A stretch of 64,000 nt of DNA from Dendrolimus kikuchii (GCA_019925095.2 CM034391.1:2445051-2509050), one strand, 5' to 3'; numbered from the stretch's first letter, positions 45,355-56,285 are shown. Numbers and translations: made by a program. Notes: generated from the sequence alone by a model not told the origin.

Positions 45355-45869
45355 AATTCAATGCTAGAAGTAAATTGAGGAGGAGTTTATATGAGCTTTT
45401 ATAATTTACTCATTATAATTTCATCTGACTAAATCAGTTTCTATTAAGTTTTCAACTGATTTGGACCATAATAAAACGTATTAAATAATAAAAGATCATA
45501 CAGTGAAAGTACTTGTGCTGCCATCTTGTGTTCGATTAAGGAGCTTTCTGGAGTCAATCTGCTTGCATATCAAATCAAATCAAATCATTTATTTGCTTCA
45601 AAACATGGTTAGCAAAAACATTAGATGAAAATATGGTATTTTGTTTCACATGTTTTTGCCCTTTCAGGCATGCAAATATTAATTAAAAGTTGAAAATCAA
45701 CTAATTAGTAATAACAGATTATAACCCATTCAATCCACAGACATTAATTTGACTTTTTTTCTAAAATTATACAGTACCTAATTGTAGATAATATGTCAAG
45801 TGCAAGTTATTCCATATAAAATACAATGTCTAAAATGTAAAATAGAAATATTAGAATAATAACAATTGT
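45355..45869. other. Intronic AT-rich DNA
   Basis: Includes a caaat-rich stretch at 45571-45600 (atcaaatcaaatcaaatc), a pattern often seen at LINE tails. No exon. Confidence 0.4.
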
Positions 45870-46205
45870 ACATATATACATACATACATAACTTCACGCC
45901 AGTTCCCTTGCGGGGTAGGCACGAACCACAGAGCGCCATTTAGGCCCATTCTTACACACCTCACTTGCTTCTTTGAGATTCATAACTCTTGTCATGCACA
46001 CTCGTCTGTTCTTAAGGCTCCTGACATCACCCTCCGCTAGTACACGATCAATTTGATCATGGAAGGTGTGTCGTGGCCTTCCACGACTTCTGCATCCATC
46101 CACTTTTGCATTGTATATCTGTTTAGTCATTCTTTCATCATGCATTCTTTCCACATGCCCGAACCACCGGAGCATTCCTTTCCTTACTTTCACCCCGACA
46201 CTCTC
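45870..46205 (-). mobile_element. RTE-type LINE, 3' end, in innexin intron 2
   Basis: RT C-terminus on the minus strand (ESVGVKVRKGMLRWFGHVER). Duplication taataacaattgt at 45857-45869 and 46206-46218 (13 bp). Confidence 0.85.
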
Positions 46206-46438
46206 TAATAACAATTGTCACGGTATATATTATATAATATCAAATTGGGCATAAGGTGGCTTAAATTTATTTAAGAAACACAAAACGTATTTACAATTAC
46301 AATACCTTTAAATACAATTAGCGTCTTGCACAACGCAAAATTTGCCGCTAAATATGTTTAAAGAACTGTCAATACGTTTTGTACACGTATTTAGGCAGTT
46401 TAATATGATTAACTAATTTTATTTAAAGGCGATACTTT

Positions 46439-46750
46439 ATCCGCGCAGGAACGGAGAAAGAATACAATTTCCTGCGGCCGGGCGGCCTGTCGTAAGAGAC
46501 GACAAAACAACCCACAGCCAGGTAGTAGGGCATTTGCCCGACTGGATGGCTACCACCCCTGGTCTAAAGTATGTCGCCATAACAACCTTGAGTTGTGTTC
46601 CGGCATTAGTGATCAGGTTCCAGTCTCCCTTAAGAGAGCAGCAGCGCATTTGTAGCAACTTTGGTGGTTCAAATGTCCATAGGCGATGGTAACCGCTTTC
46701 CATCAAGTGGGCCGTCTGCCTGTCTGCTGATCGCCTGCAATAAAAAAAAA
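46439..46750 (+). mobile_element. Family S SINE, 60 bp upstream of innexin exon 3
   Basis: Full length with an atccgcgcagg head. Its A tail lies within the likely branch-point region upstream of exon 46811-46970. Confidence 0.8.
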
Positions 46751-46810
46751 ACTTTTTAATGACGTAATTATATTTTTAGATGTTTAATTTTGTTTGTCTG
46801 GTTTTCAAAG

Positions 46811-46970
46811 GGACATTCCGGAGGATGTGCTGAACACCTATTGCTGGATCCATTCCACCTTCACTGTTGCTGGTGAAGCTGGAGCGTACCCTGGTGTGAG
46901 AGGTGCTGGTAACTCCCCCAGAAGATATGGAAAGTACTATCAGTGGGTTGCCTTCACACTATTCTTTCAG
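46811..46970 (+). CDS. inx: Innexin, exon for extracellular loop 1 and start of segment 2
   Basis: 160 bp between acceptor gttttcaaag and donor gtaagt (46971). The first base completes the codon begun in the previous exon (AG+G, Arg). 53 codons follow and the exon ends in phase 0. The peptide starts RDIPEDVLNTYCWIHSTFTV (second conserved loop cysteine), continues AGEAGAYPGVRGAGNSPRR and ends YGKYYQWVAFTLFFQ. YYQW is the innexin signature at the start of segment 2, and known family members continue A-x-L-F-Y-x-P in the next exon. Loop 1 between TFTV and YYQW is 22 residues, shorter than I recall for shaking-B or Inx2. The next exon was not found in the window. Confidence 0.9.
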
Positions 46971-47224
46971 GTAAGTGGCTTAAGGTTCAAAATTTTAATG
47001 TATATTATACTTGTATTTGCCCGCCAAACTTCGTTCGCGTTTCCATGATGCTGACGTATTTGTTAGTGCATTGCAAGTAACAAGACAATATTCTTTCAGG
47101 TAAGTTGTAGTCTTTATGATTTTTAGTTTAATTTGTACTAATTGAACATGAAGAAGAGAAGAGAAACATAGGTCCATTAGGTCTCCTGATAAAAGAGGTA
47201 AGACCGGAACCCGCTTTGTAATCT
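46971..47224. other. Start of innexin intron 3
   Basis: A second tattctttcaggtaagt occurs at 47090-47106, repeating the exon's last bases and donor. Otherwise no exon. Confidence 0.5.
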
Positions 47225-47320
47225 ATTCGTGTAGTAACGGAGGAAGAACACAAATCATGAGGCCGGGGTACCTGTCGTTAGAGGCGAAAAAACAATCCAC
47301 AGTCAGGTGGTAGGCAAGAT
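47225..47320 (+). repeat. Family S SINE, 5' fragment
   Basis: tcgtgtagtaacggaggaag ... ggccggggtacctgtcgtt ... cagtcaggtggtagg: a diverged first 95 bp only. Confidence 0.6.
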
Positions 47321-47401
47321 CTCCAGGTAGTACTTGGAAAATTGTCCTAACAAAATATGATTATTATGTCACAAGTAACATGATATAAATTTTAACATCT
47401 A

Positions 47402-47610
47402 TCTTAATATATATAAATCTCGTGTCACAATGTTTGTCCTCAATGGACTCCTAAACTACTTGACCGATTTTAATCAAATTTGCACACCGTGTGCAGTTTG
47501 ATCCGACTTGAAAGATAGGATAGCTTAAATTTGGACCCGGTAGGTGGCGCTGGAATCGGGTTCTTAATTTTATTTCTTCAGGGCAGAACAACGTCTGCCG
47601 GGACAGCTAG
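47402..47610 (+). mobile_element. Helitron-like element, 209 bp
   Basis: tcttaatatatataaatct to gccgggacagctag. Nearly identical in length and sequence to 50169-50377. Confidence 0.75.
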
Positions 47611-48457
47611 TAATATTATAAAAATTTAAACATGACGTGTATAGACTCGTCAATGAACAGACATTGAAGCTATTAAAAAAAAAACAGCTGGAATAGACTA
47701 TATAAACGATGGAGAACACGATCCAATTTTTTTTTTAGATTTCTTATCTGTTTCATCGGGATGCACGTAAAAAGTACTAGGCCGATTTTGATGCAGTTTT
47801 TGCTGATCGACAGCTAATTCTTAGACTTAAAATTGCACTACTTTTTAACTCGGAAATCCCGCGGGGAATTTTTCTGGGAACGTTTTAAAATGGCCAGATA
47901 AAAAAAAATCGAATTCCAATGTAATTTCTTTACTGATCGATAGCAAGTGATCCATCCGTGCAGGAACGGAGAAAGAATACAATTTCCTGCGGCCGGGCGG
48001 CCTGTCGTAAGAGGCGACAAAACAACCCATAGCCAGGTGGTCTGGATGGCTACCACCTCTGGTCTAAAGTATGCCGCCATAACAACCTTGAGTTGTGTTC
48101 CGGCATTAGTGACCAGGTTCTAGTCTCCCTTAAGAGAGCAGTAGCGCATTTGTAGCACCTTTGGTGTTGCAAATGTCTGTAGGCGATGGTAACCGCTTTT
48201 CATCAAGTGGGCCGTCTGCCTGTCTGCTGAACACCTGCAATAAAAAAAAGTTTAATATACATATCTTGGGAATCCCGAAGGAACTTCCCGAGAGTGATTT
48301 TTAATTTTTCTGGTGCATAAAAATCATCTTAATCCGCAACACAGTGCTAACTAAAACGATAGCTTACATTATTTTTTCAATGCTGCGGTACTTTGCGGTC
48401 CGGAAATCTCACGGAAATTTCAAGTCAAGCGTGGACGAAGGCGCGGGCATATCCTAG
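47611..48457 (+). mobile_element. Helitron-like element with one SINE
   Basis: Collinear with 25067-26198, ending gcgcgggcatatcctag. It directly abuts the CTAG end of the preceding Helitron, so the 5' terminus is not certain. A SINE at 47954-48249 splits it. Confidence 0.65.
47954..48249 (+). mobile_element. Family S SINE in Helitron
   Basis: A small deletion removes the tagggcatttgcccgac segment. The insertion point differs from both SINEs in the related Helitron at 25 kb. Confidence 0.8.
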
Positions 48458-48465
48458 TTATTAGA

Positions 48466-48560
48466 TATTTTTTATTGCGCAGCTTGCAAACAGGCAGACG
48501 GCCCACCTGATAGAAAGTGGTTACCGTACGCCTATATACGTTTGCCACACCAGGGATGGA
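48466..48560 (-). repeat. S-related tail fragment
   Basis: tttattgcgcagcttgcaaac ... ggcccacctgatagaaag: the shared tail without the S body. Confidence 0.5.
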
Positions 48561-49142
48561 ATATGAGGGTTTAGATAAAGAGGATGGAATAAGAGAGGTG
48601 AGATAGAGGGATCATACATACTGTAACGGAACGTTACAAATATTCCAAATTTTATAAATAATTATTACATTTACGAGTAAACTAATTTAATTTATTACAT
48701 TGTTTATCTTGATATATTTAATTTTTTATTACTATTGATTAATTTACACATTTAAGTTAAACATTGAACATATAAAAATCATTATACAATAGTGAATGCA
48801 TCCAACTCATTTTGTTTCTGCCGTGTTCGCCGATACCCAATAAGCGATCGACGGCCATCTTACGGTCAACTGAGTCGGCTGTGTCACTTTTATTGCGCCC
48901 ATATTAATATTTTAATATAAACCCAACTAATATTGCTTTAAGTACTCAGTCTAGCATTTATAAATGCAGCAAATATAACTTTTGCAATTTATTTTCCCAA
49001 TTTGGGAACTACCTTTGGGTTTTTTTAATAAGCTTTGCCAGAAAACAAAAGAAGATACCTGAGAGGACTACCAACCTAACTGGAACGCTGCCTTCTCTGC
49101 CTAGAGGAAATTGCCTAGGGGAGTGCGGTATATCAGACTGAC
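48561..49142. other. No gene seen
   Basis: Mostly AT-rich. A GC-richer piece at 48815-48895 (gtgttcgccgatacccaat) has an unrecognised short frame on the minus strand and may be a transposon remnant. Confidence 0.35.
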
Positions 49143-49259
49143 GGAATTTATTTGATTTTGGTTTTTCCGACGTTTCGGCCACTTTTCAGTGGCCGTGATC
49201 ACGGAAGACCAAGATGTCAAGTGTCAACGAGTATTGTTAAAGTTTTATGTAGCCTACTG
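49143..49259 (+). repeat. Single arm of the 17042-17222 palindromic MITE
   Basis: tttttccgacgtttcggcc ... cagtggccgtgatcacgg ... tcaagtgtcaacgagtattg, followed by gccaacttgtta and a LINE tail. Same arrangement at 56453-56572. Confidence 0.65.
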
Positions 49260-49267
49260 CCAACTTG

Positions 49268-49650
49268 TTACATACATACATACATAACTTCACGCCAGTT
49301 CCCTTGCGGGGTAGGCACGAACAACAGAGCCCCATTTAGGCTTATTCTTACACATCTCACTTGCTTCTTTGACATTCATAACTCTTGTCATGCACGCTTG
49401 TCTGTTCTTAAGGCTCCTGACATCGCCTTCTGCTAGTACACGATCAATTTGATCATGGAAGGTGTGTCGTGGCCTTCCACAACTTTTACATCCATCCACT
49501 TTTGCATTGTATATCTGTTTAGTCATTCTTTCATCATGCATTCTTTCCACATGCTCGAACCACCGGAGCATTCCTTTCCTTACCTTCACCCCGATACTCT
49601 CTTTCTTACTTCGGTATTACGAACGCGATCCGCGAGCGTCACTCCGCAGA
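49268..49650 (-). mobile_element. RTE-type LINE, 3' end
   Basis: RT C-terminus on the minus strand, with a 13-bp internal deletion near 49600 relative to other copies. The left flank is gccaacttgtta, as at 56573-56584, but no matching right-hand duplication is seen. Confidence 0.8.
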
Positions 49651-49818
49651 GGGATCAGACATGAGGAATTGGATAGAGAGGATATAACCGAGGAACGGAA
49701 TAGGGGAGAAGAAAGTGGACCAGCGAACCTCTTATTCATCGCACAGAAAACGATTGAATGAATGAATGAATGAATCTTTATTTGTAGATTATCTCAAGGC
49801 TAACGGTTACTCGCTGCT
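49651..49818. repeat. (GAAT)n and unplaced repeat piece
   Basis: gattgaatgaatgaatgaatg at 49751-49776 ends a short unplaced retroposon-like sequence. Confidence 0.5.
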
Positions 49819-50121
49819 ATTTTTTTAATGCATGAGTCCAGCAGACGGCCCACCTGAAGGATAGCAGTTACCATCGCCTATGGACATTTGTAACACCAAA
49901 GGTGTTCCCAATGTGCTGCCGCTCTCATAGGCTAGACTGGAACCTGGTCACTAATGCCGGAACACAACTCAAGGTTGTTATGGTGACATACTTTAGACCA
50001 GGGGTAGTAGCCATCCAGTCGGGCAAATGCCCTACCACCTGGCTGTGGGTTGTCTGGTCGCCTCTTACGACAGGACGCCCGGCCGCAGGAAATTGTATTC
50101 TTTCTCCGTTCCTGCACGGAT
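49819..50121 (-). mobile_element. Family S SINE
   Basis: Near full length. The tail region lacks the gacaggca segment and reads atgagtccagcagacgg. Confidence 0.75.
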
Positions 50122-50168
50122 AGAATTGATGATTCCATGATGACAACTATCACGTCTGCTGTATTCCA

Positions 50169-50377
50169 TCTTAATATATATAAATTACGCGTCACGTTGT
50201 TTGTCCGCGATGGACTCCTAAACTACTTGACCGATTTTAATAAAATTTGCACACCGTGTGCAGTTTGATCCGAATTGAAAGATAGGATAGCTTACATTTC
50301 GACCCGGTAGGTGGCGCTGGAATCGGGTTGTAAATTTTATTTCTTCAGGGCAGAACAACGTCTGCCGGGACAGCTAG
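50169..50377 (+). mobile_element. Helitron-like element, 209 bp
   Basis: Second copy of the 47402-47610 element, with TC and CTAG ends and only scattered differences. Confidence 0.75.
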
Positions 50378-50938
50378 TATATTATAAAAAACGAATAAAT
50401 TATCTTAACCCCTTCCAGGGGCCAAATTTTATATTATTTTTGTCCACAAGCTGCCAGTTGGCATCAAAATTGCCCCGCCGAGAATTATATCGTCTCTTTT
50501 ATTCTAATACAAATTCTATGTAGTTAGAGGGAGAAAGCATCAATTCAACGTTCATGTCAATTATCTGTATTTGACCACAAATTTGTGGCGTTTCCCAATT
50601 AGCCGTTATGACAGTTCGAGAACAAATTTGTGGTGTTTCCGTCTTAAAAGGTTAAACATATAATTTAATTATCACAAAATCATATTAATGATCAATGCCA
50701 ATATATAGTTATATGGTTTGTTCTACAAGTCATTGTGGATGATAACTAATAATATATTTATTAATATAAATAGCCGAATAATGTAGATACATTGACAGTA
50801 TTAAGTAATCACTTAACTAAGCTATGAGTACGCGAAAGGGTCAATGGTGTTGCCGTAAATAATATTTAAGGCTTTCATTATTCTGTGGAAATTAATTCTA
50901 GAAAAATAAAACGCATTTATGTAAATTGAAAAAAAAAC
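50378..50938. other. No gene seen
   Basis: Two near-repeats of acaaatttgtggYgtttcc (about 50579 and 50624) are the only structure noticed. Confidence 0.4.
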
Positions 50939-51240
50939 AGGAGGTTTTTGGCGGGAACTGAAAATATCTGAAAATATATCTAAAAATGTGTAAAATTACT
51001 CTAAAATGAACAATAGTTGTAGGATATTGATAGTTTTTGAGTAGTAATTATGTGTTTTGTGAGAAATGTGAACTGTAAAGTCAAATGTGGCCTTTTGAGC
51101 TGTCACAAGAACTCCGTTGAATGGCACTAACTGATAACCTACAGTTCAGCTGTGCTACACATAGGTTTAAGAAAATGAAGAAACTACATTGAATCTAAGA
51201 TCTGGCTCAAAGGCTTAGCTGCCAAGTCATAAAATAAAAA
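50939..51240 (+). repeat. Family G repeat
   Basis: Second-subfamily copy with a short deletion near the start (the gtgctgtgcag segment is lost). Confidence 0.7.
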
Positions 51241-51269
51241 AAAACAAATGCAATCTATCTATTTATGTA

Positions 51270-51552
51270 ACGTGCAGGAACAGAGAAATAATACAATTTC
51301 CTGCGTTGGGGCGGCCTGTCGTAAGCGGCGACAAAACAACCCACAATCAGGTGGTATTTGTATATGCCCGTCGGGATGGCTACCACATCTGGTCTAGAGT
51401 ATGCCACCATAACAACCTTGAGTTCTGTTCCGGCATTAGTGGCCAGATTCCAATCTCCCCTAAGAGAGCAGTAACGCATTCGTAGCACCTTTAGTGTTGC
51501 AAAGGTACATAGGCGATGGTAACCGCTTTCCATCAAGTGGGCCGTTTGCCTA
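51270..51552 (+). mobile_element. Family S SINE lacking its tail
   Basis: The head is diverged (acgtgcaggaacagag) and the element stops at gggccgtttgcctac without ctgcaataaa. Older than most copies. Confidence 0.7.
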
Positions 51553-51998
51553 CAACTAACAGACAAGAAATCTAAAATAAATTGCATCGTGTCTATTCCA
51601 GTTCTTTTTTAAGTAGCTTTAATGCACAGATATAGCATGTTTATAATTTTATAATAATATAGATAGCTATATATTAGTATATAATTTTTATGGAAACCTA
51701 ACAAACAGATACGCTTACGTAATAATTTTGTATTTTTACTTATATTACTAGAATAATGATTATTGTATGCATTAAAAAAATGTTTAACACATAAAGATAT
51801 CATAAGAAATATATGAACACTGGCAACACTAATAAAAGTGAGTTGTTGATTTCGCACATACTTGTGTGGCCTCTCCATTATCTATCACGCAATGATTGTC
51901 TACATACTAGAAGGTTTTGATACTTGAAATATTTCCAATCCGGATTCTTAAGATGTTATATTACCTATATAAATCTTATATAATTTAATAATAATAAT
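51553..51998. other. No gene seen
   Basis: Very AT-rich. The minus-strand frame at 51609-51878 has only AT-rich codons and no motif. Confidence 0.4.
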
Positions 51999-52228
51999 AA
52001 TAATCGGCAGACAAACACACACATTGTATATCCCCAAATTAAGCAAGTTACGCTTGTGTTATGGGTAATATACAACGGACTACTCTGGGGCCGATCCCAA
52101 ACACCCAGACCATAGTAAATAACGGAGAAAATACGTTTCCGAAATTTACTATACCAGGACTCGAACTTCTGCGTTGCAGTGAGATATGCCGGCAAGGGCT
52201 TAGCCCGCTCAACCACAGAGGCCGTCAA
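51999..52228 (-). mobile_element. tRNA-derived SINE
   Basis: Full-length inverse of 5957-6192. A short deletion removes part of the B box (ggactcgaacttctgcg where the first copy has ggaatcgaacccggaacc). Confidence 0.7.
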
Positions 52229-52688
52229 AATTTGCCTTGAGCGTGATAGTAACTTTCCATAGTAAACCCTGGAAGCTACTTGATTACTTTTAACTTGGAA
52301 AGAACGAAACAGAATATAACATCAACAATTTTCAAAACCATACAATGTAATAAGTAAAACTGCTACGGCGTAGTAAGGGATGTGTGCGCTACGTTGTAGC
52401 GGAAATTGCTACGTTTCATTTGAAATTCAATTTATAAGACTTAAAAGTTAAGAAGTTCTTCTTTTATCAATAAGGTTTGTATGTATGTCATTTAAGACCA
52501 CGGGCTACCAGAATGGCCGGAGTTTTGGAGGACTTGCATGAGGCCAACGAAAGGCCAATACGTAGAGGCCTACTTGATAATTTAATCTAATTATGGCTTG
52601 ACACTGATCAGTCACTCCCTGTACCTATGTACTACAGGAATACATCCCTAAGTGTAGGAAGGTTGTAAAAAATGAGAGACTTGTTTTA
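52229..52688. other. No gene seen
   Basis: 52491-52560 (ggccggagttttggaggac) has a coding-like look but no open frame with splice sites, so it may be a LINE remnant. Confidence 0.35.
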
Positions 52689-52969
52689 TTATTTTATTGC
52701 ATGAGTTCAGCAGACAGGCAGATGACCCACTTGGTGGAAAGCGTTTACCATCGCTTAAGGACATTTGTAACACCAAAGGTGCTACAATGTGCTGCCGCTC
52801 TCTAAAGGGATGCTGGAACTTGGCCACTAATGCCGGAACACAACTAAAGAACAACAACTTAGACCAGGGATGGTGGCTATCCAGACGGGCAAATACCCCG
52901 TTTTGTTTTTTCGCCTCTTACGCGCCCGGCCGCAGAAACTTGTATTCTTTCTCCGTTCCTGCACGGATA
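52689..52969 (-). mobile_element. Family S SINE
   Basis: Full ends, but with several internal deletions (cgcctcttacgcgcccggccgc). Confidence 0.75.
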
Positions 52970-53343
52970 TTTTTTTATTAATTAATTAATTTATTATTGT
53001 TAATGAACCCTAAAATTTCTTAAAATATTCAGTCATGAAAAAGTATCATGAAACTGACAATGTATAAAACTCTTCCAACAATCGTTATTAAAATTTTATT
53101 TTAAGAACAAGTATTAAAATTAGTTAGTTACGCTATACAGGATTTAATAAATAAACGATCAAAAGGATTGTATACCGGCGAGGTTTCCGCATTGCTGGCT
53201 TTTATCGTATTTAATACTAAAGAATGCACGCGACTTCTCTCGATGTAATTCTTAATTCATATACCTGCATATATCAAAGTAAGCCTTCGATCTGAAGAAA
53301 TTCTCAATATTCTTTTGTGGGTTAATGTTATTTCATATCTATG
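52970..53343. other. No gene seen
   Basis: AT-rich spacer. Confidence 0.4.
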
Positions 53344-53578
53344 TGGTAGGGCATTTGCCCGACTGGATGGCTAGCATCCCTGGTCTAAAGTATGTCGTCA
53401 TAACAACCTTGAGTTGTGTTCCGGAATTAGTGACCAGATTCCAGTCTCCCTTAAGAGAGCAGCAGTGCATTTGTACCACCTTTGGCCTTGCAAATATCTA
53501 TAGGCGATGGTAACCGCTTTCCATCAAGTGGGCCGTCTGCCTGTCTGCTGAACTCCTGCAATAAAAAAATAAAAAAAT
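53344..53578 (+). mobile_element. Family S SINE, 5'-truncated
   Basis: Starts at tggtagggcatttgcccg and ends in an ataaaaaaataaaaaaa tail. Truncation at the 5' side fits incomplete reverse transcription. Confidence 0.75.
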
Positions 53579-53942
53579 GAAGCAAAAACACAGTAAAAAC
53601 CGTACAACTTCTTACGAAAATTACACGGACGGAGGAATATAATATTTCGCACACTTATAGTTTATATATAGAGAAGGAGTGCAGAATGCTAATATTAAAA
53701 AAAAAAATATGCATAAAAAATACATTAAATCAATAAAAAACTTATTACACACACTACCATGTATTTGATACACACACGCATATATACTCTTTTGTTTATT
53801 GTTAAAGTCAAACTAAAATTGTAGCCTTGGCTAAATCTGTGATTATAGAAGTATAGTCTTTGACAACAGAACCTTAATAATGTTCATACTTAAAATTTAA
53901 ATTAACTATTATGGTCGAATTTCGACCACGGGCGACCACTAG
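53579..53942 (+). mobile_element. Helitron-like element, SINE-free copy
   Basis: Runs from gcaaaaacacagtaaaaacc to cgaccacgggcgaccactag. It is the inverse relative of 4244-4956 and has no SINE at the site where that copy has one. Confidence 0.65.
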
Positions 53943-54547
53943 TATCTCTAATTGTGTTAGGTTCTTTCAATATGTGTTAGTCAAGATATTGATGGCTCCT
54001 ACGTATAAGTCAACTGCAGAATTTTAATTTTCACCACAGGCGACAAAGTTGTCATCTTGACATCTTTATCTCCCGTGATCTTGGCTACTGGAAAGTGGTC
54101 GAACGTCAGAATAAAGATCAGATAAATGCAGCGTTTCAAACAATTACAACGTATTTTTAAATACGTGTAGGTACTAGCCACGAAAACATAAGAAAATAAT
54201 TTATTTACAACTTTTTATTTTATGTACAGTCGCGGTATGAAAAGGTTCGTCACCTTAAAGTCGATTTTTACTTGCACGAGTACTGGAAAGAGTACTGCCA
54301 ACATTTCAATAAATGCTACGTCTAGAAATATGTAGAAACGTGAAAAAAGAAAATTGCAATGTTGACAATGATGGACACTGAGATTAACAAATTTTTAATC
54401 ATCAGAAACAAAGAGGAGATTGTCACTATGCACATCATAAATAATAAGATAGAAATTCTAAATTAACACAAGAAATTTATGAATAATCAAATACAATAAG
54501 AGAAAACTTAACTTACTTGTATTGTATTCTACCCATATTCCTCAAGA
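53943..54547. other. No gene; decayed MITE arm
   Basis: 54040-54125 (tctcccgtgatcttggctac ... ggtcgaacgtcag) is a decayed arm of the 17042-17222 MITE. 54226-54390 (acagtcgcggtatgaaaag) repeats 8617-8770. Confidence 0.45.
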
Positions 54548-54605
54548 CTATAAGTAGAATACTGAGCCTAGATCACCGTCTTCTATGGGTAAGGTGCCCA
54601 GAAGG
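54548..54605 (-). pseudogene. Retroelement protein C-terminus fragment
   Basis: The minus strand reads VASLLGTLPIEDGDLGSVFY then L and a stop. It is the inverse relative of 16587-16685. Confidence 0.5.
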
Positions 54606-54945
54606 CTGGCTACATATAAATAATTAAACCAATAAAAAGGTTTAAGGTCTTCTTAGACCACATAGGAAATCAAACAACTTTGATCTATTATTGATTATTG
54701 TCAAACAGTTAAACATAATTTTCTGTAGAACAGTCTGTTCTGTGACTTAGTTTGAAAACGTAACATGTGCTTGCGTAGCGTTCAATGAATCAATTTGAAA
54801 ACTGGCGAACGTTTTCATACTACGACTGTACTACAGCTATGGTTTTTTAAAGTATGTGAATTATTTGTTCTGTATTAATATCTATCGTTGGTCTTTTAGC
54901 TTTAGTTATGAAGAAACACAGGAATGCAGTTATTATTATTACAAA
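54606..54945. other. No gene seen
   Basis: AT-rich spacer. Confidence 0.4.
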
Positions 54946-55352
54946 TGCGCAAAATCTGCGGAGTGACGCTCGCGGACCGCGTTCGTAATACCGAAGTAAG
55001 AAAGAGAGTTGGTCTGAAAGAGAGTGTCGGGGTGAAGGTAAGGAAAGGAATGCTCCGGTGGTTCGGGCATGTGGAAAGAATGCATGATGAAAGAATGACT
55101 GAACAGATATACAATGCAAAAGTGGATGGATGCAGAAGTCGTGGAAGGCCACGACACACCTTCCATGATAAAATTGATCGTGTACTAGCAGAAGGTGATG
55201 TCAGGAGTCTTAAGAACAGACGAGCGTGCATGACAAGAGCTATGAATGTCAAAGAAGCGAGTGTGGTGTGTAAGAATAAGCCTGAATGGCGCTCTGTTGT
55301 TCGTGCCTACCCCGCAAGGGAACTGGCGTGAAGTTATGTATGTATGTATGTA
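54946..55352 (+). mobile_element. RTE-type LINE, 3' end
   Basis: Open frame for the whole RT C-terminus (RKICGVTLADRVRNTEVRKR onward, stop 55329-55331), then (tatg)n. Any duplication is short (aaatg) and not conclusive. Confidence 0.85.
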
Positions 55353-55532
55353 AATGGGTTTCCAGTTGATACATTCTAAGTATGCAATAATTTATCATTC
55401 GGAAACCACATGTGAAACAGCTCGATGTAATATATCAAACTCTACATGCGTCTGAATTAGCAAATGCAGCTCTTGCAACGTTAGTAGTGTTTCGTGGAAT
55501 TTTCGGTAAAGAACGTTAATATCTCTATAAAC

Positions 55533-55704
55533 ATTATAAACGCGAAAGTTTATAAGAATGTATGTATGGATGTATGTTTGTTACTCTTTCACGCAAAAAC
55601 TACTGAATGGATTTTGATGAAACTTCACAATAATATAGCTTACACATCGGAATAACAACGCATAGGCTATAATTTATAAAGATATAGTGTGAATTACCAA
55701 AAAT
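55533..55704 (+). repeat. Helitron-like 5' fragment
   Basis: tctctataaacattataaacg ... actctttcacgcaaaaactac ... gaaacttcacaataatatag. Ends at a SINE, and no 3' CTAG found beyond it. Confidence 0.45.
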
Positions 55705-56019
55705 GTAGCAGGAACGGAGAAAGAATCCAATTTCCTGGGGCCGTGCGACCTATCGTAAGTGGCGACCAAACAACCCACAGCCAGGTGGTAGGGCATTTGC
55801 CCGACAGGATGGCTACCACCCCTGGTCTAAAGTATGTCGCCATAACAACCTTGAGTTCTGTTCCGGAATTAGTGACCAGATTCCAGTCTCCCTTAAGAGA
55901 GCAGCAGCGCATCTGTAGCACCTTTGGTGTTGCAAATGTCCATAGGCGATGGTAACCGCTTTCCATCAAGTGGGCCGTCTGCCTGTCTGCTGAACTCCTG
56001 CAATAAAAATAAAAAAAAA
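55705..56019 (+). mobile_element. Family S SINE
   Basis: Full length with a diverged first ten bases and ggccgtgcgacc in the GC segment. Confidence 0.8.
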
Positions 56020-56145
56020 CCAATTGAATAGTAAACAGTTATTGTCATGGTGACTACTAAGTTTACAGATTAATATCATCTCTACATTTTTGTTAACTTC
56101 TGTATTTTGGTGTAGGTATAGACAGAACTACATGCTACACATTTT

Positions 56146-56285
56146 ATCTGTGCAGGAACGGAGACTTATTACTTTATACCTATTCCTGCGGCCGAACGGC
56201 CTGTCGTAAGAGGCGATAAAACATCCCACGGCCAGGTGGTAGGGTATTTGCCCGTCTGGATGGCTACCCCTAGTCTGAAGTATGC
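56146..56285 (+). mobile_element. Family S SINE, 3'-truncated
   Basis: The head is present (atctgtgcaggaacgg) with extra AT-rich bases in the first loop. It stops at tgaagtatgc, where LINE-coding sequence begins. Confidence 0.7.

Larger units (their letters stand above)
44794..46810. other. Innexin intron 2
   Basis: About 2 kb. Holds a rearranged family S SINE (45058-45354), an RTE tail (45870-46205) and a full family S SINE (46439-46750) that ends 60 bp before the next exon. The rest is AT-rich. Confidence 0.75.

Noticed and set aside
54226..54390. acagtcgcggtatgaaaag block as a host exon or promoter
   Set aside because: The same block occurs at 8617-8770, so it is a dispersed repeat.
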